Shown: positions 43,811 to 56,900 of the stretch, in pieces
Position numbering within the stretch: the first letter of the stretch is position 1
Layout of the letters: every line of letters starts with the position of its first letter
Assembly: GCA_000469685.2 (NCBI GenBank)
Contig: LS997565.1
Location: 22,955,272 to 23,019,271 of the forward strand
DNA length: 64,000 bases
Direction: 5' to 3'
Source of the DNA: Haemonchus contortus
Lineage: Eukaryota; Nematoda; Chromadorea; Rhabditida; Trichostrongylidae
Notes under the pieces: model-generated
What the model was told of the DNA's origin: nothing
What the model saw: only the letters and a program-made list of their open reading frames with translations
Database searches by the model: none
Program-made: the position numbers and the translations under genes

Positions 43811-45765
43811 TCTGAAGTATTATATATATGCGCAGGTAGTGACCACATTGAACGATCGCTTTCGTGAGCCCAAGAAGACTATCTGGACCACGTTAACAAG
43901 AGCTCATCGAGAACCCTGACGGAGGTATACACCACTGTATTTTTCAGACTCTTCGGGTAAATGAGGGTTCAGTAGATTGTCGGAATAGTAAAAAAAAAAA
44001 AGTATTTTTGCTGTGTTTCGGTTGGTGATGTTGTTTTGATTTTGCGAGCTTGGCCAAGTGACGTTTCTATCAAAAAAAGAGGAGGGAAGTTCACACAATT
44101 CCAAACTGAGTATTGGTGTCGGCAAGCAGGTTCCTTTTGCATTCGACACAATTTTCTCAACAATTGTTTGAGATCATCTTTCTATTGGAGTTTTCACGAC
44201 ATTTTTAGGTAGAATCACAATTGTTTATCGCAATGCATTCGTCCACTACTCCTCACGCTTCTCAGGTCACATACTTGTCATTCAACCATGCTTCCCCTGC
44301 CATATAGGTTATAATGAAAGTGGCGCAAAAATTCTCCCGACAAAGAGAATTTCATGTCTACAGAGATTCACATGCAGAAATTCTTGGAAGGCTGGGAACC
44401 AATATGAACTGCTGACAGCGATGTTCATGTCACGAAAGAATTTTTATGGTATAAAAAGAAGTGTAAATAGGAAGTGCTGACAGAATCACTTCGTGGCATG
44501 AGTTAAAAGCCCCTCGGAGAAATGCTCAGATTCGTTATTAGAAGTGCACGTCACAAAAGGGTAGTCGAATGAAGGCCTATTTCTACGGTTCAAAAGCTTC
44601 CCATTGAAAAGCCTTGGATATGAGCTATACTCGCTTTTCATAACAAGAAATCCTATCACAAGGAGGAGTCAAGTTTCATACTACACAAAGGGGTGCATCC
44701 GCCCAACGGCTTATGAAACATCCCTTATTTTCACGTCGATCGAGGAAGATCACTTTGCGAGCGCCGGACAATGCGCAATTTGTGGGACAAGCAGTTCTGT
44801 GGAATTGCAGCTGATTCGCCTGCACCATGTCCCCTAGCCATGACATCAGCCATAGACCTCCTTCATGCCTGTGGAGGAAGGTAAAAAGCAATGGGAAACA
44901 ATTTCGACGAGTTATTCACGTCCCACTGCGATGTATAATACTATGAAGTTACTGGATTACTAGGAAGTAGCGTGAGCGGCTGTATTGGATGCTGGCGACC
45001 TTTTCTATTGATAGGTATATAGAATGTTAGCTGAACAAGTTCGTCCGTTCCTGCTTTCCTGTAATTTAAGTTCCATTCCCTTCCTGAAAAACCTGCTCAA
45101 AGGCAATCCATATGTACTCGAACAAACCAATTTGCGTTACCATCCAGACCCCTTCAATTACAAACGTTATTATGGTTTACAAAGCAACAGTTTACAGGAC
45201 TTTATTACAGAGCCTTTTAATAAATTATACAAGAAAAATGCCATTTTCATCAAAAATTTCTCCAGCCAAATTATTCACATGAAAAAAACCAAGTGAGGAG
45301 CAGCACCAATGATCCATAGGTGTATTATGAGAGTGAGTTGAACTCACTGGGGATCAGCGAGCTGCAGGCCCCGAAGTCATAATTGAGATCAAGTTAAAAA
45401 AAAGATCAATATTGAGGTCGGGAGTAAGATAGAGTATACTTTAAGCATACTGCGGACCAATGAAAAGTATTATTTAGAGCAAAATTATATCAAATAGAGG
45501 CAGCGAGGTAAAAAACGGGCAGTATTGAAGGCAACTCAAACTGAGTCGGAAAGATTTTTAGAAAAGCTAGGCCCAACATTGCGAATCATATCTTATTACT
45601 TGATACAAATGTACACTACTTCTTAACAGCCATTAAAATCATCTGCGTCCGAAAAAAATAGTCAAAAAGCTCAATGGAGGCTGAAATCAATGCAAACACT
45701 CGAGAGAAAGAGCACAGGGGTCGAAAGATGGGAGAAATTGAGCATGCAACAAACAAACAATCCAG
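43811..45765. other. Intergenic, no gene supported
   Basis: Short overlapping frames on both strands (44604-44891, 45024-45296) with no splice logic and no family match. This is the 3' flank of the minus-strand kleisin-like gene. Confidence 0.4.
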
Positions 45766-47203
45766 CTAGGAAAAAATACGATTATTATCAGCAGCATCAT
45801 CAATGCTTTCGATATGATTAGAGGTATTTTCAGAGGCCACTTTAGAGGCTTCACCATTTTGCCCCAATAATGATGCCACGTCTGGAGCATTGGTTATTAT
45901 GAAATTGCCCATCCATGGCTCGCCTTCATTCACAGATTCATTTTTATCCACCTCGTCGTCTCTTTCTTGAACCAAAGTGAGAGTCTGAAGGATCACTCTT
46001 AGTAGCACAAAGGTAGAGGATGTGAAAGAGAACAGAAAAAACGGCGGCTGAAGGAGATCAAGTAGTCTAGCACGACTTATAAACAACATTGGAAGAAGGA
46101 CGAGATAAACTCACATTTTCGTTGCACATATAAAGCGTTACAGCGAGGGCATTAGCAACATTCACATACTTTCCTGAATTTCCCATTCTTCGCGGTAAAC
46201 ACTGCATGATAGAAGAAAAAGTGTGGAGCCCTGAAAAAACAATGAGGTCAACACTGGACTAACAAACAGAATTAGGACGGAGTTGAAAGGCTGTGATGGC
46301 AAGGACGAAATTTCGAGGCGTTTGGTGAGATTAGAACATTACCTGACAAAGGAAGGATCTCTAGACAAACTAGTCACTCGTAATAATATCTACACCAGAG
46401 ATATCTGATTTATATATTATACCAGGCGGCTACGCACGCTCTCGCGCGCTAGGGGCTCTAGCAATGAGAGACGGGGCCGCATGAGCTGATTTTCATTATA
46501 GACCTTCATCGGATTTATGAGTTTCCTGTGCTTGTGTTTCCAAACCCCGCCCCTTGTGGGCGGAGTCTGGTTCTGCCACCCACCCTAAGTTTTCCCATCA
46601 TGGCGCCTGTACCCCTACCAAGTTTGAACTTTCGAGGTCCATGGGGACAGGAAATGTGAATTTTCGCCCAAACCCCGCCCCTTGTGGGCGGAGTCTGGTT
46701 CTGCCACCCACCATACGTTTTCCCATCATGGCGCCTGTACCCCTACCAAGTTTGAGTGTTCTAGGTTCTAGGATCACGGGGGACAGGAGTTGGGAATTTT
46801 TGCACAAACCCCGCCCATTGCGGAGTCTGATCCTGCTACCCACCATGAGTGTTCCCACCCTGTTCCCATAACTCCTACCAAGTTTGAGTGTTCTAGGATC
46901 ACGAGGACAGGATTGTGAATTTTTGCACAAACCCCGCCCACTGTGGGCGGAGTCTGATCTTGCTACCCGCCATTAGTGTTTCCACCCTGTTCCCACATTT
47001 CCTACCAAGTTTGAGTACTCTAGGATCACGGGCACATGAGTCCTGAATTTTTCGCTCAAACATTTATTCCTCACAAACCCCGCCCCCTTTGGGCGGAGTC
47101 CGAACCTGCCACCCACTAAAAGTGTTCCCGTACCGCCGCCTGTACTCCTACCAAATTTGAACGCATTCGGTCCACGGGGACAGGAGTTATGAATTTCCGG
47201 TCA

Positions 47204-47275
<72 letters not shown>

Positions 47276-47873
47276 ACACACCACACACACACACACACAC
47301 ACACAACACACAACACCACAACCAACACACAACACACAACACACAACACACAACACACACACAACACACAACACACAACACACAACACACAACACACAAC
47401 ACACAACACACAAACACACAACACACAACACACAACACACAACACACAACACACAACACACAACACAACACACAACACACAACACACAACACACAAACAC
47501 ACAACACAACCAACAACACAACACACAACACACAACACACAACACACACACACAACACACAACAACAACACCAACTACAAACACACACCACACAACACAC
47601 CAACACACAACACACAACACACAACACACAACACACAACAACAACACACACACACAACCACACAACACAACACAACAACACACAAACACACAAACACACA
47701 ACACACAACACACAACACACAACACACAACACACAACACACAACACACAACACACAACACACAACACACAACACACAACACACAACACACAACACACAAA
47801 CACACAACACACAACACACAACACAACAACACACAAACACACAACACACAAACACAACACCACAACACACAAC

Positions 47874-47954
<81 letters not shown>

Positions 47955-50900
47955 CAGCCGGTTATATGAGTAGGATATTATATATTATATTCGAGCCTTA
48001 CAAATGGCCACTTCAGCTGGGGATTCTATCCTTGTAGGTCAGAACAGTAGAAAAGAGTCGATAGCATTCTTCGAAACAAATGGACCTTGGACTTTGAAAT
48101 CTGCCTGACGAACTTCTGCAGCAAACTGCTTCATACTTTCTTCTACACCAGCGCTAGTCGAATCGTATTGGTTCTTGGTCGTACCATCGCCATCACCGTT
48201 GTCATCCAAATTACGATAAGTGACGGCCTCGAGCACATCTATTGGATCTGAAATGTTGTTAAATTTAAAAAAAATGATGCACCGCGGAAAGGTTGCGGTA
48301 CGACTAGGATTCGATGTAAGGCTCTATTACGCCAATGGCTTAATTGCAGGTTTGTAATGGACAACAGAAGTTACCTTCTGTCTTCTTTAGTTCAGGCCGT
48401 TCCCAGTTAGAAACTACTAAATGATTTCCCTCATGTTGTAGCCATTTCTTAGAAAAGAAAGGCTCAAGGATGAAGTTTTCGGCGTTAATCAAACCCTTTT
48501 GGGATGCAGCCGAGCATTCGAGCTCCAGACAGAAAGAATCCTAGTGAGGAATTCAATGCGCATATGGCCGATACGACAATATACGGTGGCCAGCCGATGT
48601 TCTAATTAATTCTACACCTCTAAGCCGAGGCTCTTACAATGAACCGCTCACGAGGAATGGAAATTCGGTAGGCCTTAGCGGTTAGATCCGGAGTTCTCCG
48701 GATCATGCGGGGTATGGGTACATTCACCCAGAACAAGATGGACGCAGCAAACCGCGCGGCGAAATTATAGTTGATTAAAACGACTCTGGCCCCTATCATT
48801 GGGGCACGGAGTTCAAGTAGCCTGCTGATGCTACTTATCTATCCCACTTCAACTTTGTGCCCCAATGATAGGGGCCAGAGTCGTTTTAATCAACAATAAT
48901 ACTGCCAGTATACCACCTCCCAAAATCCGCAGTATTCAGATTAGGGGGACGGGACGAACGTGCGTCTGATGATGCGCGCGGCAACTTGCGCGGCGAAGTT
49001 CGCGACGATTTGGACGACTCTGACGCCAATTTTCGGGGCACAAACTCGAAGTAGAGTAGTTTAGTAGAGCCAGATGATGTTGCTAATCTACTCAACTTCA
49101 AATTTGGGCCCCCATGATAGGCGCTTATGTCATTCAAATCGTTACAAACTTCGCTGCGCAATTTGCCGAGCGCGTCCTCGCTCGCACCTACCCTTCAGAT
49201 TATGCTGGCACTGTCACTCCTTCATAGGCATCACTTCTCACAATGAGATTGAACGCAATACGTCTTCAAAAAGAGTGAGTCCTATTGACGATAAATTGAA
49301 ATCGAATTAAATTCGCCTCAAGGGAACACTGGTGAGAAATATTCCTCAATGAACCCGCTATCCTTTTAGCAACCGCACTTTTTAGGCTATCACTGATAAC
49401 TAGAAATCAGTTGAATCGCAGAAGTTCTACAAACCATTCGATACTATTCGCTTCCAAAAATTTACTTAGAGGAATAAGTGTAGCACCAGGCGGCTACGCA
49501 CGCTCTCGCGCGCAAGGGGCTCTAGCCATGAGAGGCGGAGCCGCATGAGCTGATTTTCATTATAGACCTTTATCGGATTTATGAGTTTCCGCTCAAACCC
49601 CGCCCCTTGTGGGCGGAGTCTGGTTCTACCACCCACCATAAGTTTCCCCATCGCGGTTTCTGTACTCCTACCAAGTTTGAACTTTCTAGGTCCATTGGGA
49701 CAGAACTATGAATTTTCACCCAAACCCCGCCCCTTGTGGGCGGGGTCCGGTGTTGCCACCCACCATAGGTGTTCCCATCCTGTCGCCCGTACTCCTACCA
49801 AGTTTGAACTTTCTCGGTCCATGGGGACGGGAGTTATGAATTTTCGCACAAACCCCGCCCCCTGTGGGCGGGGTCTGGTTCTGCCACCCACCATGAGTTT
49901 TCCCTCCATGTCGCCTGTACTCCTACCAAATTTGAACTCTCTACGTCCATGGAAACCGGAATTATGGATTTTCGTATATAAATGTAAGGAGGGATGTGAG
50001 CTTTGAGGCACGCTCCGCCCATTGTGGGCGGGCCTCCGCTGACGTCATTTATGCTGGAGACACCCCCGACAATGCTCCTCCTACATCAACTTTTTCCTGC
50101 TCTGTTGGCTTTCTCCAAACCGAGTTCTAAATGTTTTCATAAAGCATTGCATTTTTGGAGAACGCCCCGCCCATCGGGGGTGGGTCTCCCCAGTTCGATC
50201 GAACTTACCAATGCACACCTCAAGCCACCTTTAAACCCCAATTTTGAGGCCGTCTTGTGGCTGAATTTGAAATCATGGTCCTCGGTAGGGCTCATTTCGA
50301 AGCACGCCACGCCCACTGTGGGCGGGGCTCCGCCAAGCTGATGTGTGTTTTATAATTCTCGAGACCTGGCCCACCCATCCCACACTTGACCCGGTCTCTC
50401 CAGGCAGATCTAAAGGAGTTAAGGAATTTCGTGACAGACATACAGACAGATAGACAGACAGACGGACAGACAGACTAAGCGCTTTATAGTAAGTAGGATG
50501 ATAATGTACTTTGATGTGATGGTATACGTGACTATGCAGCTCGGTCACGTATACCATCACTGCAAAATAAGTTGAACTATAGGAGGCAGGATATTACCGA
50601 ATCTGCAGAATTGCTGTTTCGAATGAAAATTTCGGGATACTTCGTCCTCACCTATAGCAGTGATATCGATGGGGTTGTGCTCTTCCAGTATTTTCTCTGC
50701 CACAGGTCCTAAGCTGGAATCGAGAGTTCGGTCAAGCTTTTTGAAGTACACCTCAGGACCAGCTTTTTGGCTCTTGTGACGTTCTGCAGCTCTGCGTCGA
50801 GCTAACAAAGCTCTCCTTGTGTACAACACCTTGTCGTATGCGAGCTGAAAATGAAACAAAAGTTATTCAACGCGAGCCGTCTATGAGCACTTGACCAGGA

Positions 50901-53900
50901 TTTGCCCAGAACTTACCAGAGTGTTCAATATTGGATTAAATTAAATGTGAAGAGTTTAGCAAGTTGAGTAACCAGAAAAAGAGAAATATCTGCAGATAGC
51001 GCTAGGGTCAGTGAAGCTATCCTACTACCAGCTGTAAAATGAGCTGTTTTTTATCCGATCAGCTTAATTAAGATCAGCCGCTCAGGAGTCAAAATTGGGC
51101 CTGTGTCGCAGAAACAGTCATCACAACACAACTGGTATCAGTTGGTCACTGCCGCTCTGCAGTAATCCAAGAGCGCACATACATAAATGGACATTTCATC
51201 CCAGTTCAGTTAAACACGAACGTCGCAATCATTTCTCTCGCCAAATCTGTATGCAATTAGGACTCGCACCTAAATAAGACCTTCGGTGTAATTAAGGAGT
51301 CAATGGTTTGCTACTTCCATTGACAATCGGTTCGAGCCTTCTTTCGTGGCAGTGAACATTTATGGAAAGGCTAATACTGCCAAAGCGGCTGCTACATATT
51401 CAACAACAACGACCTTCTCGGCAAAACATGAATCAACTTCGCCGCTACGACGCCTGCAACCACAAAAAAACTCCGGCACGATACGTTCCAGACTGTGTTT
51501 TGCTGGCCTACCCTGACCCTAGCACTATTTATTCAAGGAACTTTGCATGCATCTCCTTCAACATTATTTTTCTGTGTGAAACCTTCAAAGGGGGAGAAAG
51601 ATACGAAAAATAACGATTGGCAAAAAGCAAAAAAGAGAGATAATCTTCTTGATGAAGAAAAATCGTTGGCAAATTACCTGAGCCTAAAATCAAGAATAAA
51701 AAACCGACTCACAAGAGGGTTGGACAAAATTGACTTCATCACACGCTTCATTTTGGCGGTATTCAAATGATAAGGAACCACACGGCATGAGAAATCCATT
51801 ATCTGTGAATATCATAATGAAACTCAATTTGTACAAGTGATGTCGTTAACTTCAATTTTTTTCAAAGGCTTTTGCAACATTCGAGCACTGACAGTAGAAC
51901 TAAAAGGGCAACAGGAAATCAGAAACACCTACACTGATCACGTAGCCATCTTCTTTTTTTGGTCCTAAGGCATCAATCGCTTCGAATTCAGCAGCTACGG
52001 CAGCTGCTCGTTCTTCCTTCGTCATTGCATAAAAATCCTTTTTTGGTACGATATTCTGAAGGATATTTCTACGGATAGTGAAGGTTGATTCTGAATCTTT
52101 CGGTGCTAACTGCTCTACAAAACTCACCTTGACATCGATACCTAACGCTTTGAACTCATCGGGTCGAATATCTTCGAAACGATCTTTTCTAGATGAATCG
52201 TCACTGTCAGGATAGTATACATCATCATTGAAGCTGTCATCTAAGAAATCTGGAGGTGCACCCTCGTTCTCGGAAATGGTCCTCGACCTCGAACCCTCTC
52301 CTTTTAAAGATGGTAATGGCGCCTCAGAGGTAGTACCGTTCTCCAAGACAGTCTGACCTCTGTAAATAACAAGCTGATCATTCGAAATCCTCTACTGAAA
52401 ATTAGGTGAGCATACTCTTCCGGCAAAACACGAAATCCTCCATAGGTGGTCAGCCATTCGTCGCAAACATCATCACCAGCCTCAGGGATATTCGCCTTTT
52501 TCTGGGAAAGTTCTTCATTTGTAGATGTCCTTTTGAGTGTACCGTTGAATGGCAGCTCTGAGCTGCTTGGTGAGCGCTTGATTTCTAACTTCATACCAGG
52601 ATAGTGACCCTAAAAAAGCTCAAACAGAAAGATTAGCAACGACGACAAATACCCAAGCACTAACAAAGACGAACCCTCTGGATCAACCCGGGCTTCACGA
52701 AATCTTCAAATTTGTACTCCTTTAGTGAACGTCGGGGAGGAGGCTTCCTTCTCAAAAACGTTACATCTTCTCCACGCGTAGTGCAACGACGATCCACAAT
52801 AGAAAAGCGATTTTCTAGTGAGAACGGCTCATGCACTTCTGACTTTACGAAGTACCTGGAGTAAGCATTTTAAGAAGGATGATGCTGGTGAAAGTTCTGG
52901 CCGGTTTTTAAATTCTAACGAGTATTCGGTAAATAACCCACTCTTGCTCTATCACTTCCACCTTCACCTCTGGCTCTGTTTTGATTTTCTTCTCTTTTTT
53001 CTTTGGTGGTTCTTCAACGGTGTTATCCAACTTGGTTTTGCCTAAAAGTACGGTGAGCAACAAAAAGGCTAACATAAAGACATTTTATTTTGATGAAGAA
53101 GACCGCAGTGTAGAAAAGGTCTACGTGAGCGCTGCGCCACATGGTATTTGTCCTCTTTCGTCCTTCCTACTTTGACGCTCACCCTGGGATGCTGGACTCG
53201 GCGGAAGAAGGATGAACGCGCTAAACGTCATTCAACGCGCAGGGGAAAGAACGATGTCGGAATCCTCTATAGACGCAAGTGCACAGTGGAATCCGGAGCT
53301 CGGCGCTCCGTCAATGACCCTGATCAGGGACACCATTGCCTACGTTAAGGAATCGAATATTAGGTAGCCCAGACACGTTATGCCTGTTGGAAAAGGGTTA
53401 CTGAATGGTCCCCTGGGAACGTCAAAGGAGTAACCAGACGGCGCCAGCGCGGTGGTTAGGTTTCTGCACAAAAGTTCTGATGGAAAAGAGTATTATGACT
53501 CGTGTCCCTTTAGCGTGGATCATCCACTGGACTGCTGTTACTCGCGACATGGACAAAAGGAGACGTTGCTGAGGATGGACAGATGATACAATGGAGGAAA
53601 TAGATAATCAACGGGTGGACAGATGATACAAATGGCTAGTAATCAATAACAATCAATATTGATAATCAGAACAATAGTAAAAATAACGAATGTAATAGCA
53701 ATAATAATCAATGAAAATGATAAAAGTAAATGCAATTCTCAAAAGCACAATCAATGATGTTAGGGCCGGATTCTTAGGCAAAGTCCAAAAGGGGATTGTT
53801 GAACATCAAAAAACTAGCCAGCTTCCACTTCTTTCTTTTCGACGACACAATGAGCTTACAAAAATTCCATAACGCTCGTTCTATAAGGCAGATGTCAATA

Positions 53901-56900
53901 CTGCTTGTCACTAATATACTAGTTGAGGTAGGCACGCTAATGCGTGCATAACAACAAGGAATGCTTGATCAGATATATCCGACCTCCACTCTCCTACCCC
54001 CTCAACAATATCCTGGTCTGTAGCCTGTGTTGAAATCGAGTTGGGAAACTATGCAGAAAGTACCGCCCACTAAGGAGACGCTCCGCTCAACGCGAGTAAG
54101 TCTTCTTGGTTTCAATTCTTGACCCGCTCCTCACCTCTGTTTCTTTTTCTCCGAAATCAGAACGTTTCGCTCTTGGCACCACCACCTACTCCGATCCATG
54201 TCCCGCTCTTCATAGGCGGCCCATGCCGAAATAATCTCAAACTTTGTCCGACCTCTCTTGGTGCTTTTTCAGATTACAAGATTTCATGGTACCTTGCTCT
54301 CAATATGCCTCTACTGCGTGGGGTCTCTAATTGTCCCATTACCTTTGCCCCTTTGTCTTCTTCCTTTAGATGAGTTGCCCAGGGTATGAATGAGCCTTAA
54401 CTGTACTATTAGAGAGAGTGAATTGTGTTTTAAAATGAAGGTTGTTTTCTTAAAATTCCTTCCATAAATGCTACCCTGCTGGTGCGTAAGTGTGAGAGTT
54501 ACTGGAATGAAGCGTACGCCTCGAAATGTTGATACCGAGTTTCGTGACAGAACGATATACGATAGACGCAGACGTGTGCGCTCTACATTTAGCAAGGGTA
54601 CTCACCTTTTCGATTAGAAGTGTCAGGGATGACATCGCTCTGTTGAGCAGATGCCTCCACGCTTTCTTCAGCAGGCCGATCAACGATTGCGCGAACTTCC
54701 TCTTCAACATTAGCACAAAGATCATCTTCAGGGAATGCGAAGTCACCTCCATCGAGAATTTCTCTGAAATTATACAATTCTCAAGCTTCGTTTGACTTCA
54801 GTGTCCAAGGCACTCGCCGTGAAACTGATATCACCACAGCTTTTGCAGCTAGGGAAAAACTAGGAAAACCTTATTAGAAGGCTGAGCAGTACAGTATCGC
54901 CACACGCAGAAATAAGCAAGCTATTCACGAATTCAAGGACGGCCTTCCAAATACATACACGAAATGATCCTCAGATATAAATTTTTCTCGGACACTGTTC
55001 ACTATTCTTTGAAACGAAAAAAGTTTCTCTGCTCGAAACTTCTCAATGCTTTTTATAAGCCTTGCCTAAAAGGAAGCTGATGGTGCGAGCAGCTGTTGCT
55101 TCAAAAGTTCAGGCACATTGTCGCTACGCTCTCTAATCCGTACGAAACAATTCGCTGTATAGAAGTCAAATTTGACTTCTCTAAATATTCGGTCAACAGA
55201 GGTCCTCGCTTCCTCAGAAACGTTTTGAAGTATGACCATTGGATTCCTTATGACTTGACAAGGCTTCAAGTGGGGTACTCTCCCGCTCCTGCCGGACGGA
55301 CTGGTTGGACAACTTTATCAGTGGCCGGATCCATCAGAAGAGGCTAAATCGGCAGAGAGATAAGGTCTGTCCAGTAAGAAGATCGTACTGACCGTCTAGT
55401 GGGGCGTTGGCCGGGTATACCACTGTTAGTCCCTTCGTACCTTCCTCCCAACGCAACAATTACGAGGAAAATCTACTGTAGTCAGCTACGAGAGGCTCCA
55501 TCTGACTCTTCCAGAACTCGACAAATATACTGGTTCCATAACAATGCAAGTCCACATGTCTCGGAGAAGACAAAGCTCGTAATGTTAAGACTTAGCTGGG
55601 AAATTCCACCGCATTCTCCCTGTAGCCCCGAACCAGCACCTTCAGACTACCATCAATTGTTGTCCCCAACAGGTGAGGCATCCACGCTCTGCCTAGTCGT
55701 TACCAACAAATTTTTGAAAGCGATGATGCATATGATGTGCACTGATACTGCATTTTTTGGAATGTAGTTGAATCAGACCGAGTTCGAAAAGAGCACGAAC
55801 TTCTGAGACAACCTTCAGATCCCGAAAATATTTTGTGCAACTTTATTGCTCATTTTCTTATTTTCTTCAAGTGAAAAGGAAGTCGTGAATTGTCAGAGGC
55901 CCATTGTCAGATAAAGAGGGTCCAGATTGCGAAAAACAACTCGCATCAGAGCGATACACGCCCGGGCCAAGCAATTTTTCGGTCATCCGAGGTTAATTAA
56001 TGGATAAAAACTAGTCGGAGAGCATCAAGGCACTGATTTGGTACATCGGCTGACCATCGCAAGCCATTGTATAGGCTACATACGTACTTGAACGCCACTA
56101 TGATGTTGATTGGAAATCGAACGAGGGGCGCATCCAGGAAAGGATTGACTGACGGCAATATATTTATCTTATCTAATCATCACCGCAGTTCCAATTTAAT
56201 TGCAGCTAACACCCTTGCTTAACATAAAGGATAAATTTGGAAACTCATAGGAGTGGCATGAACAGATGAAGCTTCAGTAAACCGTAATTGCATCAAGAAA
56301 AGCTGTCGAGAGAATTGGCTGTTTTCATAGTCCGCGATTTGGCCAGCGAGCGAGCGACGGGGGACTACTCGTCCGGCGGAATCAACCAAGATTAAGTTGT
56401 AAACAAGGAGCAAGCGCCACCTCCGTCGCTCGATCGTGGGCCAAATCGCGTAGTATGAAAGCAGCCATTGTTGCTTTAATACGGTAAGGTTCTTTACACC
56501 CGCATACAAAATGGTTCAAAAAGAGGACGATTAGTTTTAAATTGATCCTCGTTTTTTGATCTGAGCTTGTACAGCTAGAAGAGCTAAATATAGCCCAGTT
56601 AATACAGGTAGAATAGCTGGATTGATCCGCAGGCTTTTCCTAATCTTGTGGATTGGATCCGAAAAGGTAATTGAATATATACAAAAAAGGTGTCTCTGAT
56701 AAACCCTTGCTTCCTTCTTCACTGCAATACGAGAAAAAAATATCATGAGAAGTACTTACTCATTGAGCGAATGTTGCGAATTTTCTCTGTCGATGCATAC
56801 TTCAGCAGAGTCAGGATGTGAGTGACGTGGAGTTGGTGTGTTCAACGCCTTCTGACTATTTTGCGTGTGGGACTTTGGCGGCAAAGAGCGCCTCGATATT

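Noticed and set aside
46554..46930. Proline/leucine-rich frames of 105-110 codons on both strands
   Set aside because: They lie wholly within the ~128-bp palindromic tandem repeat and repeat with its period.
47116..48037. Open frames of 126-282 codons made of Cys/Val or Thr/His repeats
   Set aside because: They are read through an A/C microsatellite; all frames lacking stops are a composition artefact.
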